A DNA stretch of 64,000 nucleotides, taken from assembly GCA_902805885.1 (NCBI GenBank), contig CADCUM010000094.1:17919-81918 (forward strand). The letters are read 5' to 3'. Positions within the stretch are counted from its first letter, which is position 1. Every line of letters starts with the position of its first letter. The notes beneath the pieces were generated by a model. The model did no database searches. It had not been told where the DNA came from and worked only from the letters and a program-made list of their open reading frames with translations. The translations under genes and the position numbers were made by a program. Origin of the DNA: an uncultured Nocardioides sp. Its GTDB lineage: Bacteria; Actinomycetota; Actinomycetes; Propionibacteriales; Nocardioidaceae. Shown here one piece after another: positions 49,992 through 60,013 of the stretch.

Positions 49992-50950
49992 CCTCCCCCG
50001 CCTCCGCCACGACGCCGCTGCGCCTGGGCACCCGCGCCTCCGCCCTGGCGACGACCCAGTCGGGGATGGTCGCCGACATGGTGCGCGAGCGCCTCGGCCG
50101 CGAGGTCGAGCTCGTCGAGGTCACCACCGAGGGCGACGTCAACGGCGCGCCGCTCGCGACCCTCGGCGGCACCGGCGTGTTCGTCAGCGCCCTGCGGGAC
50201 GCGCTGCTGGCCGGCCGGGTCGACATCGCCGTCCACTCGCTCAAGGACCTGCCGACCGGCCCGGCCGACGGCATCACGCTGGCCGCCGTACCAGGCCGCG
50301 AGGACCCCCGCGACGTCGTGGTCGCCCGCGACGGCCTCACCCTCGGCGAGCTGCCCGCCGGCAGCCGGGTCGGCACCGGCTCGCCCCGTCGTGCCGCTCA
50401 GCTGGCAGCCCTGGGTCTGGGTCTGGAGATCGTCGACATCCGCGGCAACGTCGACACCCGCGTCCGCAAGGTCCGCGACGGGGAGTACGACGCCGTCCTC
50501 CTCGCGCGAGCGGGGCTCGCCCGGCTCGGCCGGGTGGACGAGGTCACCGAGGCCCTCGACCCGCTCCAGATGCTGCCGGCCCCGGGCCAGGGCGCGCTGG
50601 CGGTCGAGTGCCGCTCCGACGACAGCGACCTCGTCGACCTGCTCGCCCGCCTCGACGACGCCCCCTCCCGCGCTGCCGTGACGGCCGAGCGCGCCGTGCT
50701 CGCGACCCTGGAGGCCGGCTGCGCGGCGCCCGTCGGCGCTCTCGCCGAGGTCGTCGAGGGCGAGGACGGCGAGGAGCTGTGGCTGCGCGCCGTGGCGCTG
50801 TCGGAAGACGGCGTCCTCACCGTGCGGATGAGCACCACCGGCCCGGTCGACCAGGCCGGGGCCATCGGACACCGCCTCGCGAGCGACATGCTCGACGAGG
50901 GAGCAGCAGAACTGATCGAAGCACCAGCGACGAGGAAGCAGCAGGCATGA
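49988..50950 (+). CDS. hemC: Hydroxymethylbilane synthase (porphobilinogen deaminase)
   Basis: RLGTRASALATTQSGMVADMV; VHSLKDLPT; RRAAQLAALGLGLEIVDIRGNVDTR; LEAGCAAPVGA. Confidence 0.97.
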   Translation: MTSPASATTPLRLGTRASALATTQSGMVADMVRERLGREVELVEVTTEGDVNGAPLATLGGTGVFVSALRDALLAGRVDIAVHSLKDLPTGPADGITLAAVPGREDPRDVVVARDGLTLGELPAGSRVGTGSPRRAAQLAALGLGLEIVDIRGNVDTRVRKVRDGEYDAVLLARAGLARLGRVDEVTEALDPLQMLPAPGQGALAVECRSDDSDLVDLLARLDDAPSRAAVTAERAVLATLEAGCAAPVGALAEVVEGEDGEELWLRAVALSEDGVLTVRMSTTGPVDQAGAIGHRLASDMLDEGAAELIEAPATRKQQA

Positions 50951-52611
50951 CGCGAGCACAGGGAACGCCCGACAAGCTGGCCAGCACCCCTTCCAGCCCC
51001 TCCCCTTCGAGCCCCTCCGGGTGGGTGTCGTTCGTGGGCAGCGGCCCCGGCGACCCGGGACTGCTGACGGTGCGTGCCGTCGAGCTGATCAAGTCCGCCG
51101 ACGTGGTGGTGACCGAGTGCCCCGAGCACGTCGACCTCGTCCACACGGTGCTCGGCCTCCCGGTCGGCAGCGAGGGCGGCCCCGAGGTCGTCGACGGCGG
51201 CTTCGGTGACGACGGGCAGCCGCTCACGCACGCGGCGCGGGCCAAGGTCGTGGTGCGCCACGGCAAGAAGCAGCGCGTCGTGCGCCTGATGACCGGCGAC
51301 CCGTTCCTCTACGCCTCGGGCCCCGAGGAGGCGCAGGCCTGCGTCAAGGCGGGGGTCGGCTTCGAGATCGTCCCGGGCGTCTCGTCGGTGGCCGCGGTCC
51401 CGGCGTACGCCGGCATCCCCCTCACCACGAAGGCCCACCGCGAGGTCGCCGTGGTCACCTGCGGGGAGAAGGTCGACTGGAGCCACTACGGCGACGACCG
51501 CACCCTCGTCCTGCTCTCCGGCGTCGGCAGCATCGCCGAGACCGCGGCAGCGCTCGTCGAGGCCGGCCGTTCGCCGGAGACCCCCGTCGCCATGACCCGG
51601 GTCGGCACCACCACCGAGCAGCAGACGCTGATCTCGACCCTCGCCACGATCGCGGCCGACGCCCGCGCCGCCCGCATCCAGCCGCCGGCGATCACCGTCA
51701 TCGGCGACGTCGTCGACCTGCGCAAGACGCTGTCGTGGTTCGAGACCAAGCCGCTCTTCGGCTGGCGCGTGCTGGTGCCCCGCACCAAGGAGCAGGCGGG
51801 CTCGCTCTCGCGGAGCCTGCGCGAGTACGGCGCCGTGCCGGAGGAGGTGCCCACCATCTCGGTCGAGCCGCCGCGCAACCCGCTCCAGATGGACAAGGCC
51901 GTCCGTGGCCTGGTCGAGGGCCGCTACGAGTGGATCGCCTTCACCTCCGTCAACGCCGTCAAGGCCGTGCGGGAGAAGTTCGAGGAGTACGGCCTCGACG
52001 CCCGCGCCTTCTCCGGCCTCAAGATCGCCGCGGTCGGCGACAAGACCGCCGAGGCGATCGCCGCGTGGGGCCTGCGCGCCGACCTCGTCCCCACCGACGA
52101 GCAGTCCGCCGCCGGCCTGCTCGAGGTCTGGCCGCCGTACGACGAGGTCCTCGACCCGATCAACCGGGTCTTCCTCCCGCGGGCCGACATCGCCACCGAG
52201 AACCTCGTCGCCGGCCTGGTCGACCTGGGCTGGGAGTGCGACGACGTGACGGCCTACCGCACCGTGCGCGCCACCCCGCCGCCGGCGCCCACCCGCGACG
52301 CGATCAAGACCGGGAAGTTCGACGCGGTCGTCTTCACCTCGTCCTCGACCGTCCGCAACCTCGTCGGGATCGCCGGCAAGCCGCACCCCACCACGATCAT
52401 CGCGGTGATCGGCCCGGCCACCGCCAAGACGGCGGAGGAGCACGGCCTGCGGGTCGACGTCATGGCGCCGCGTCCCGACGTGGAGGTGCTGGCCGACGCC
52501 CTGGCCGACTTCGGGTCCGCGCGCCGGCTCTCCATGCTCGAGGCCGGGGAGCCCGTGACCAAGCCGAGCGAGCGCACCGCGTCGGGCCGCCGCAAGGTCC
52601 GCGCCACGTGA
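50947..52611 (+). CDS. Bifunctional uroporphyrinogen-III C-methyltransferase / uroporphyrinogen-III synthase
   Basis: N-terminal [36 protein letters not shown]-terminal HemD fold [24 protein letters not shown]...[10 protein letters not shown]. Confidence 0.95.
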   Translation: MTRAQGTPDKLASTPSSPSPSSPSGWVSFVGSGPGDPGLLTVRAVELIKSADVVVTECPEHVDLVHTVLGLPVGSEGGPEVVDGGFGDDGQPLTHAARAKVVVRHGKKQRVVRLMTGDPFLYASGPEEAQACVKAGVGFEIVPGVSSVAAVPAYAGIPLTTKAHREVAVVTCGEKVDWSHYGDDRTLVLLSGVGSIAETAAALVEAGRSPETPVAMTRVGTTTEQQTLISTLATIAADARAARIQPPAITVIGDVVDLRKTLSWFETKPLFGWRVLVPRTKEQAGSLSRSLREYGAVPEEVPTISVEPPRNPLQMDKAVRGLVEGRYEWIAFTSVNAVKAVREKFEEYGLDARAFSGLKIAAVGDKTAEAIAAWGLRADLVPTDEQSAAGLLEVWPPYDEVLDPINRVFLPRADIATENLVAGLVDLGWECDDVTAYRTVRATPPPAPTRDAIKTGKFDAVVFTSSSTVRNLVGIAGKPHPTTIIAVIGPATAKTAEEHGLRVDVMAPRPDVEVLADALADFGSARRLSMLEAGEPVTKPSERTASGRRKVRAT

Positions 52612-53606
52612 CCCAGGACGACACAGGGCCGCGGGGACCGCTCGTCCGCCCGCGGCGGCTGCGGCGCACGCCCGCCCTGCGGCGGATGGTCGCCGAGACG
52701 TCCCTGGAGGCGCGTCAGCTGGTCCTGCCGCTCTTCGTGCGGGAGGGGCTCGACGAGCCGCGCCCGGTCAGCACGATGCCCGGCGTCGTCCAGCACACGC
52801 GTGACTCGCTCAAGGCCGCGGCCGCGGAGGCGGCCGAGCTGGGCCTCGGCGGCGTCATGCTCTTCGGCGTCCCGGAGACCAAGGACGCGGTCGGGTCGGG
52901 CGCGACCGACCCCGCCGGCGTGCTCAACCTCGCCATCACCGACATCGTGGCCGAGGTGGGCGACCAGCTGACGGTGATGTCCGACCTCTGCCTCGACGAG
53001 TTCACCGACCACGGCCACTGCGGGCTGCTCACCCCCGACGGCGAGGTCGACAACGACAAGACGCTCGCCGCCTACGCCGCGATGGCGCTCGCGCAGGCCG
53101 AGGCGGGCGTCGACATGGTCGGCCCGAGCGGCATGATGGACGGTCAGGTCGCCGTGGTGCGGCAGGCGCTCGACGCCGCCGAGTTCAGCGGGGTGTCGGT
53201 CCTGGCCTACTCCGCGAAGTACGCCTCGGCGTTCTTCGGCCCCTTCCGGGCGGCCGTGGACTCCTCCCTCGAGGGCGACCGGCGCACCTACCAGCAGGAC
53301 CCCGCCAACGGCGTCGAGGGCGTCCGCGAGGCGCTGCTCGACGTGGCGGAGGGCGCCGACATCGTCATGGTCAAGCCGGCGCTGGGCTACCTCGACGTCG
53401 TACGACGCGTCCGGGACGCCGTCGACGTGCCGGTCGCCGCCTACAACGTCTCGGGGGAGTACGCCATGGTCGAGGCCGCCGCGGCCCGCGGCTGGATCGA
53501 CCGTGAGGCGGCCATCCTGGAGACGCTGACCTCCATCCGCCGCGCCGGCGCCGACGTGGTGCTGACGTACTGGGCATCCGAGGTCAGTCGGCTGCTGCGC
53601 CGCTGA
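52608..53606 (+). CDS. hemB: Delta-aminolevulinic acid dehydratase (porphobilinogen synthase)
   Basis: [55 protein letters not shown]. Confidence 0.97.
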   Translation: MTQDDTGPRGPLVRPRRLRRTPALRRMVAETSLEARQLVLPLFVREGLDEPRPVSTMPGVVQHTRDSLKAAAAEAAELGLGGVMLFGVPETKDAVGSGATDPAGVLNLAITDIVAEVGDQLTVMSDLCLDEFTDHGHCGLLTPDGEVDNDKTLAAYAAMALAQAEAGVDMVGPSGMMDGQVAVVRQALDAAEFSGVSVLAYSAKYASAFFGPFRAAVDSSLEGDRRTYQQDPANGVEGVREALLDVAEGADIVMVKPALGYLDVVRRVRDAVDVPVAAYNVSGEYAMVEAAAARGWIDREAAILETLTSIRRAGADVVLTYWASEVSRLLRR

Positions 53607-53653
53607 GGTGTGCGGCCTCTGAGGTCAGTCGGCTGCTGCGCCGCTGAGGTGTG
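53580..53653. repeat. 33-bp direct repeat across the hemB stop codon (period 41 bp)
   Basis: gaggtcagtcggctgctgcgccgctgaggtgtg exact at 53580-53612 and 53621-53653. Confidence 0.98.
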
Positions 53654-54910
53654 TCAGGGCGTCCCGCCCTGGAGGACGCGCTGGGCGCACTCGTCGAGCT
53701 CGTTGTTGGGCGTCAGGGGGTTGTCGAGCACGCCTGCCGCGGTGCACTGCGTCTGCGCCTGGAGCGGCGTGAGCGGCGCGGGGACCGTCGGGACCGGCGC
53801 GGGCGGCAGGGTCGCGGTCGGCGTCTGGGTGGGCACCGGCAGCGTGGGCGTCTGGGTGGGCACCTGCGTCGGCTCGTTCGTCGGGACCGGCGCGCTCGGC
53901 GTGTTGGGGGCCTGCGTCGGCGTCGGCGTCGGGGTGGGCGTCGAGGTCGGGGTCGGCGTGGGCGTGTTCCCGCCGCCGCTGCCACCGTTGCCGCCGCCGT
54001 TGCCGTTGCTGTCACCACCGTTGCTGCCGCCGTCGCGGCCACCGCCGTCCTTCCCGCCGCCGGCGCCGTCGCGGCCGCCGTTGCCCTTGCCGCCGCCGTT
54101 GTTCGGCGACGTGTCGGGCACGAGGTTGCCGGAGGTCGAGAAGCCGTTGGGCACCTCGGAGAAGTCGCCGTCGAGGTAGGCCTGCATGATCTCGAGGACG
54201 AGGTCGACGTAGTCGTTGGAGTGGTTGTAGCGGAACACCGAGGAGCGCTGGCCCGCCTCGGTGGACAGGTCGTCGTCGCCGGAGCAGAGGTAGACGGCGG
54301 TCGCGAGGGCGGCGTCGTCGATGTCCTGCGGGTTGCGGGTGCCGTCGTTGTCGCCGTCCACGCCGACGACCGACCAGGTCGAGGGGATGAACTGCATCGG
54401 ACCGACGGCCCGGTCGAACCGGGTGTCCTTGTCGTACTGCCCGCCGTCGGTGTCGGTGATGCGCTGGGTGTTGTCGGACCCGTCGAGCGCGATGCCGTAG
54501 ATGCCGGGACGCGCCACGCCGTCGGAGGTCAGCGCGTTGCCGCCGTAGCGGCCGTGGTCGGACTCGACGCGCCCGATGGCGGCGATGAGCTGCCAGGTGA
54601 TGTTGCAGCCGGCGTCGGCCTTGTTGATCACGGCCTCGGCGCGCTGGTAGGCGGCGAGGGCCGCCTCGGGGATGCCGCTGGCCGACACGTCGGCGACCGA
54701 GGAGATCCGGGTGACCGGCTTGCCCACGCTCGCGGGGGCCTCGACGGCCTGCGCGGGGATCGTGGTGCCGTCGGGCAGCACGCCGGTGTCGTCGCTGTCA
54801 GCGCTGGCGCTCTGGGTGCCGACGCCGACCATGCTGGCGGTCCAGGCGGCGGACAGCGCCGCCAGCGGCACGACGGCGGTCACCCTGTGCATGCGCCCGA
54901 AAGCTGGCAT
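53654..54910 (-). CDS. Secreted lytic transglycosylase-like protein with Gly-rich/PT-repeat linker
   Basis: Signal peptide, AYQRAEAVINKADAGCNITWQLIAAIGRVESDHGRYGG...VGPMQFIPSTW SLT fold; NTPTPTPTSTPTPTPTPTQ linker. Confidence 0.9.
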   Translation of the reverse strand: MPAFGRMHRVTAVVPLAALSAAWTASMVGVGTQSASADSDDTGVLPDGTTIPAQAVEAPASVGKPVTRISSVADVSASGIPEAALAAYQRAEAVINKADAGCNITWQLIAAIGRVESDHGRYGGNALTSDGVARPGIYGIALDGSDNTQRITDTDGGQYDKDTRFDRAVGPMQFIPSTWSVVGVDGDNDGTRNPQDIDDAALATAVYLCSGDDDLSTEAGQRSSVFRYNHSNDYVDLVLEIMQAYLDGDFSEVPNGFSTSGNLVPDTSPNNGGGKGNGGRDGAGGGKDGGGRDGGSNGGDSNGNGGGNGGSGGGNTPTPTPTSTPTPTPTPTQAPNTPSAPVPTNEPTQVPTQTPTLPVPTQTPTATLPPAPVPTVPAPLTPLQAQTQCTAAGVLDNPLTPNNELDECAQRVLQGGTP

Positions 54911-55062
54911 CGACTTCTCTCCCTGGTGTGCTGGTCGCGCTCCGCAGGCTCCCTCGGCCCGCGACTCTGACTTCAACGAGGAACTGTGACTCCAAGTTAC
55001 GCCACGGTACGAAACGGCGACATACCCCTTGGTGGACCCCCCGGTGCACCCCTGGTGCCCCC

Positions 55063-55106
55063 GTGGTGGCCCCGTGGCGGCCCGGTGGCGGCCGGGTGGT
55101 GGCCCC
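55063..55106. repeat. 4 x 11-bp tandem repeat upstream of hemL
   Basis: GTGGTGGCCCC / GTGGCGGCCCG / GTGGCGGCCGG / GTGGTGGCCCC. Confidence 0.9.
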
Positions 55107-55143
55107 GATTCGATCGGCTTGCCGGGCTACGCGACAATGAAGT

Positions 55144-56463
55144 GTGCCCACCGAGACCACGGATGCCAGCGCCGCGCTCTTCGAGCGGGCCCGGGCGGTG
55201 ACGCCCGGTGGGGTGAACTCCCCGGTGCGCGCGTTCAAGGCCGTCGGCGGCACGCCCCGGTTCATCCGGTCCGCCCAGGGCGCGTGGCTGACCGACGTCG
55301 ACGGCAACGAGTACGTCGACCTCATCTGCTCCTGGGGCCCGATGCTGATGGGCCACGCCCACCCGGACGTGCAGGCCGCCATCGCCGGCGCGATCGTCCG
55401 CGGGACGTCGTACGGCACCCCCACGGAGCCCGAGGTGGAGCTCGCCGAGGAGATCGTGGCGCGCACGCCCGTCGACATGGTCCGCTTCGTGTCGTCGGGG
55501 ACCGAGGCCACGATGTCCGCGATCCGGCTGGCGCGCGGGTTCACCGGCCGCGACCTCGTCGTGAAGTTCGCCGGTTGCTACCACGGGCACGTCGACTCGC
55601 TCCTCGCCTCGTCCGGGTCCGGACTGGCCACGTTGTCCGTCCCGGGGACTCCCGGCGTGCCGGAGGCGTCCGCCTCCCAGACGATCGTGCTGCCCTACAA
55701 CGACCGCACCGCCGTCGCCGACGCGTTCCGCATGCACGGCTCCCGCATCGCGTGCCTGATCACCGAGGCAGTGCCGGGCAACATGGGCGTCGTCCCGCCT
55801 GCGCCGGGCTTCAACTCCTTCCTCCAGACGACCTGCCGCCAGCACGGCGCGCTCTTCATCAGCGACGAGGTGATGACCGGCTTCCGCGCCACCGCCCAGG
55901 GCGGCTGGGGGCTCGACGGGGCGGTCGAGGGCTGGGTCCCCGACCTGATGACCTTCGGCAAGGTCATGGGCGGGGGCTTTCCCGCCGCGGCCTTCGGTGG
56001 CCGGGCCGACGTGATGAGCCAGCTCGCGCCCGACGGCGGCATCTACCAGGCCGGCACGCTCTCGGGGAACCCCGTCGCGACGACGGCCGGCCTCGCGACG
56101 CTCCGGCTGGCCACCGACGACGTCTACGCCCGGCTCGACGAGGTCTCCGCCCAGCTGCGGACGGAGGTCACCGACACGCTCGACGTCGTCGGCGTCCCCC
56201 ACGTCATCCAGACCGCCGGGACCATGTTCTCGGTGTTCTTCCGCGAGGGCGGCGTCCGCGACTTCGAGACCGCGCAGGACCAGAACACCGAGGTGTACGC
56301 CGCCTTCTTCCGTGCCATGCTCGCCCGGGGCGTCTACCTCCCCCCGTCGGCGTTCGAGTCGTGGTTCGTCTCCGCCGCCCACGACGACCGGGCGATCTCC
56401 CAGGTCGTCGAGGCGCTGCCCGCCGCCGCCGTCGCCGCACTGACCACCTTGGAGGCCTCGTGA
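55144..56463 (+). CDS. hemL: Glutamate-1-semialdehyde 2,1-aminomutase
   Basis: [62 protein letters not shown]. Confidence 0.97.
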   Translation: MPTETTDASAALFERARAVTPGGVNSPVRAFKAVGGTPRFIRSAQGAWLTDVDGNEYVDLICSWGPMLMGHAHPDVQAAIAGAIVRGTSYGTPTEPEVELAEEIVARTPVDMVRFVSSGTEATMSAIRLARGFTGRDLVVKFAGCYHGHVDSLLASSGSGLATLSVPGTPGVPEASASQTIVLPYNDRTAVADAFRMHGSRIACLITEAVPGNMGVVPPAPGFNSFLQTTCRQHGALFISDEVMTGFRATAQGGWGLDGAVEGWVPDLMTFGKVMGGGFPAAAFGGRADVMSQLAPDGGIYQAGTLSGNPVATTAGLATLRLATDDVYARLDEVSAQLRTEVTDTLDVVGVPHVIQTAGTMFSVFFREGGVRDFETAQDQNTEVYAAFFRAMLARGVYLPPSAFESWFVSAAHDDRAISQVVEALPAAAVAALTTLEAS

Positions 56464-57137
56464 GCACCCAGACCATCGTCCACCTGCTCCGCCACGGAGA
56501 GGTCTTCAACCCGACGGGGGTCCTCTACGGCCGCCGTGACGGCTACCACCTCTCCGAGCTGGGCCTGCAGATGGCGCAGCGGGTCGCCGACGTCGTGGGT
56601 GACCGCGACATCGTGCACATGCGCAGCTCCCCGCTCGAGCGCGCCCAGGAGACCGGTGCCCCGCTCGCGAAGCGGCTGGGGCTGACGCCCGAGATCGACT
56701 CGCGCATCATCGAGTCGGGCAACGTCTTCGAGGGCCTGAGCTTCCGCGAGGGCGCGATGACGATCGCCAAGCGGCCCCGGCTGTGGCGCCACCTCTACAA
56801 CCCGTTCCGCCCGTCGTGGGGCGAGCCGTACGCCGAGATCGCCGGCCGCATGGTGGCGGCCGTCCACGACGCCCGCGACGCCGCGCGCGGCCACGAGGCG
56901 GTGATCGTGTCCCACCAGCTGCCGATCTGGACCACCCGGCTCTTCCTGGAGAAGCGGAGCTACGTCCACCACCCCAAGAGCCGCCAGTGCACGCTGTGCT
57001 CCCTGACGTCGATCGTCTTCGAGGACGACCGCATCACCCAGCTGCGCTACTCCGAGCCGGCAGGCGACCTCATTCCCGTCGCCGACCGCTCGGCCCCGTT
57101 CTCGGCCGGCGGCGCGCCGCAGGAGGACCGGCCCTGA
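56460..57137 (+). CDS. Histidine phosphatase family protein
   Basis: [32 protein letters not shown] motif. Confidence 0.92.
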   Translation: MSTQTIVHLLRHGEVFNPTGVLYGRRDGYHLSELGLQMAQRVADVVGDRDIVHMRSSPLERAQETGAPLAKRLGLTPEIDSRIIESGNVFEGLSFREGAMTIAKRPRLWRHLYNPFRPSWGEPYAEIAGRMVAAVHDARDAARGHEAVIVSHQLPIWTTRLFLEKRSYVHHPKSRQCTLCSLTSIVFEDDRITQLRYSEPAGDLIPVADRSAPFSAGGAPQEDRP

Positions 57138-57703
57138 GGCTAGCCCGCTCCACCGTCCTCCTCGCCTGCCTGCTCCTCGTGGGGGTCCTGGCGGGCTGCT
57201 CCGGGCTGTCCGGGACGAGCGGCCGGGGGTACGTCATGGGCGACGGTGCCGTCGCCGAGATCGAGCCCGCTGATCGGGAGGAGCAGATCGCCTTCACCGG
57301 CGAGGACCTCGAGGGCGAGGAGCTCTCGCTCGAGGCGCTGCGCGGGAAGCCCGTGGTCGTCAACGTCTGGTGGTCCGCCTGCGATCCGTGCATCGTCGAG
57401 CAGCCCAAGCTCAACCGCGTGGCCGAGCAGATGGGGGACCGGGTCGCCTTCGTCGGGGTCAACATCCGCGACGCGAGCGTCGAGGACGCGCAGGCCTTCG
57501 TCCGCAGCCAGGACGTGCCGTACCCCTCCTTCTACTCCGAGGACGGGCGCGCGCTCCTGGCCTTCTCCGCAGGGCTGGGGCCCAGGTCGGTCCCCGCCAC
57601 CTTGGTGCTCGACGCCGAGGGCAGGGTCGCGGCGGTCGTCCCGGGCGCCATCCCGACCGAGCAGACCCTGGTGTCGCTGCTCGAGAGGGTCCTGGATGAG
57701 TGA
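57134..57703 (+). CDS. TlpA-family thioredoxin-like lipoprotein
   Basis: Signal LARSTVLLACLLLVGVLAGC lipobox; VVNVWWSACDPCIVEQPKLNRVAEQM CxxC; apparent CTG start. Confidence 0.9.
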   Translation: MRLARSTVLLACLLLVGVLAGCSGLSGTSGRGYVMGDGAVAEIEPADREEQIAFTGEDLEGEELSLEALRGKPVVVNVWWSACDPCIVEQPKLNRVAEQMGDRVAFVGVNIRDASVEDAQAFVRSQDVPYPSFYSEDGRALLAFSAGLGPRSVPATLVLDAEGRVAAVVPGAIPTEQTLVSLLERVLDE

Positions 57704-58445
57704 CTGGTTCCAGGAGACGGCGCTCTCGGGCTCGCTCGTCCTGGCCCTGCCGGTGGCCCTCGTGGCCGGTCTGGTCTCGTTCTTCAGCCCCTGCGTGATC
57801 CCGCTGCTGCCGGGCTACCTGTCGTACGCCACCGGCATCTCCGGCGGTGAGCTCGCCGAGGGCCGGCGCGGCCGGATGGTGCTCGGCACGACGCTGTTCG
57901 TGCTGGGGTTCGGCGCCGTCTTCGTCGCCTTCGGTGCGCTGTCGGGGCAGATCGGCTGGTGGCTGGCGCTGCACGAGCGCGAGCTGAGCCTGGTCCTCGG
58001 GACGCTGACGATCGTCCTCGGCCTCGCGTTCATGGGCGTCGTCCCGTTCCTCCAGCGCGACTGGCGCGTCCACCGGGTGCCGGCCGTGGGGCTCGCTGCG
58101 GCGCCGTTCGTGGGCTTCCTCTTCGGCCTCGGCTGGACGCCGTGCATGGGGCCCACCCTCGCGGCCATCCAGCTCCTGGCGACCCAGGAGGCCACCGTCT
58201 CCCGCGGTGCGCTGCTCTCGGGGGTCTACGCGCTGGGCCTCGGCATCCCGTTCATCGTCGCGGCGCTGACCTACGACCGCGCCCTGGCGGCCTTCGCGGT
58301 CATCCGTCGCCACCAGCACTGGGTGATGCGCGCGGGTGGGCTGATGCTCGTGGTGGTCGGCGTGCTCGTCCTCACCGGCTGGTGGGACGTCGCGGTGCAG
58401 TGGCTCCAGCTCCGGCTGGTCGGCAAGGTCGAGGTCGTCGTATGA
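57696..58445 (+). CDS. ccdA: Cytochrome c biogenesis protein CcdA
   Basis: ALVAGLVSFFSPCVIPLLPGYLSYATGIS; FGLGWTPCMGPTLAAI. Confidence 0.95.
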   Translation: MSDWFQETALSGSLVLALPVALVAGLVSFFSPCVIPLLPGYLSYATGISGGELAEGRRGRMVLGTTLFVLGFGAVFVAFGALSGQIGWWLALHERELSLVLGTLTIVLGLAFMGVVPFLQRDWRVHRVPAVGLAAAPFVGFLFGLGWTPCMGPTLAAIQLLATQEATVSRGALLSGVYALGLGIPFIVAALTYDRALAAFAVIRRHQHWVMRAGGLMLVVVGVLVLTGWWDVAVQWLQLRLVGKVEVVV

Positions 58446-60013
58446 GCGAGGGCCGCCAGGCCACGCCGCTGCCGGGCGAGCTCGGGCTCCGCGAGCTCGC
58501 GCGCTGGTCGTGGCGCCAGCTCACCTCGATGCGCACGGCGCTGGTGCTCCTGCTGCTCCTCGCGCTCGCCGCGGTGCCGGGGTCCGTGGTGCCCCAGGAG
58601 GACATCGACTCGCTGGCGGTCTCCCAGTGGCGGGAGGACCACCCGCGGCTGGCCCCGATCTGGGACCGGCTCGACCTGTTCTCGGTCTACACCTCGGTGT
58701 GGTTCTCCGCGATCTACATCCTGCTGATGATCTCCCTCGTCGGCTGCATCGTCCCGCGCACCGGCGTCTACTGGCGGGCGCTGCGGGCCCGCCCGCCGAA
58801 GGCGCCGCGCAACCTCGGCCGGCTGCCGCAGCACACGTCGTACGTCGCTGCCGAGAGCCCGGACGCAGTGCTCGAGCGGGCCGCCTCGGTGCTGGGGGAG
58901 CGGCGCTTCCGGGTGGCGAGCGACAGCGACGCCGTCGCGGCCGAGCGGGGCCGCGTGCGCGAGGCCGGCAACCTGCTGTTCCACATCGCCGTGCTCGTGG
59001 TGCTGGTCGGCTTCGCCATCGGCGGGCTCTACGGCTACAAGGGCGGGATCATCGTCGTCGTCGGCAAGGGCTTCAGCAACAACGTCAGCCTCTACGACGA
59101 CTTCGCCCCCGGCAGCCTGTTCGACCCCGCGGTCATGGAGCAGTTCTCCTTCGAGGTCACCGACTTCGAGGCACGGTGGCTGACGGAGGGGCCCAGCGCC
59201 GGCCAGGCCCGGGGGTTCGTCTCGCACCTGGAGTACACCGCGGAGGAGGGAGCCGAGCCGCAGGAGTACGACCTGCGGGTCAACCACCCGCTCGCCATCG
59301 GCGGCACCGACGTCTTCCTCATCGGCCACGGCTACGCACCGGTGATCACCATCCGCGACGGCAACGGCGAGGTCGCCAAGCGCGGCGCGACGCCCTTCCT
59401 CCCCACGACACAGACGTTCGAGTCCTTCGGCGTGGTGAAGGCGCCGGGGGCCGAGCCCGACCAGATCGGGCTCGAGGGCACCTTCTACCCCACCTTCGAC
59501 CTGCCGCAGGGTCCGGACGGGGAGCTGGGCCTGCCGCGCTCCACCTTCGGCGACGCCTACAACCCGCTCCTCTCCCTGTTCGTCTACACCGGCGACCTGG
59601 GGCTCGGCGACGGCGGCGGGGACTCGGTCTACGTGCTCGACAAGGACCAGGCCGAGCTGGTGACCAAGGAGGACGGCCAGCCGTTCCGGCTGGACCTCAG
59701 GCCGGGCGACACGGTCGAGCTGCCCGACGGACTGGGGTCGGTGACGTTCGAGGGGCTGGAGCGCTGGAACCGGATCCAGGTCAGCCGCACCCCCGGCAAG
59801 CTCCTGGCGCTGGGCGGGGTGGTGCTGGCCCTGCTGGGCCTGCTCGGCTCGCTGTACGTCCGTCCTCGGCGGGTGTGGGTGCGGGCGCGGCGCCAGGACG
59901 ACGGCACGACGCTGGTGGAGGTGGCGCGGCTCGACCGCTCCGGCGCCAGTGACCCCGACGACCACCGAGAGCTGGCCGAGATCGTGACGGCCCTGACGAA
60001 GGAGAGCTCGTGA
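58442..60013 (+). CDS. resB: Cytochrome c biogenesis protein ResB
   Basis: WRQLTSMRTALVLLLLLALAAVPGSVVPQ; DLFSVYTSVWFSAIYILLMISLVGCIVPR. Confidence 0.95.
   Translation: MSEGRQATPLPGELGLRELARWSWRQLTSMRTALVLLLLLALAAVPGSVVPQEDIDSLAVSQWREDHPRLAPIWDRLDLFSVYTSVWFSAIYILLMISLVGCIVPRTGVYWRALRARPPKAPRNLGRLPQHTSYVAAESPDAVLERAASVLGERRFRVASDSDAVAAERGRVREAGNLLFHIAVLVVLVGFAIGGLYGYKGGIIVVVGKGFSNNVSLYDDFAPGSLFDPAVMEQFSFEVTDFEARWLTEGPSAGQARGFVSHLEYTAEEGAEPQEYDLRVNHPLAIGGTDVFLIGHGYAPVITIRDGNGEVAKRGATPFLPTTQTFESFGVVKAPGAEPDQIGLEGTFYPTFDLPQGPDGELGLPRSTFGDAYNPLLSLFVYTGDLGLGDGGGDSVYVLDKDQAELVTKEDGQPFRLDLRPGDTVELPDGLGSVTFEGLERWNRIQVSRTPGKLLALGGVVLALLGLLGSLYVRPRRVWVRARRQDDGTTLVEVARLDRSGASDPDDHRELAEIVTALTKESS

Noticed and set aside
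53651-54970. 439-aa plus-strand Gly/Arg/Val-rich ORF
   Set aside because: Antisense of the repetitive transglycosylase gene; repeats there create open frames on several strands.
54911-55143. c-di-AMP (ydaO-type) riboswitch upstream of the transglycosylase gene
   Set aside because: Such riboswitches often precede actinobacterial cell-wall hydrolases, but I could not find the conserved core motifs on the minus strand.
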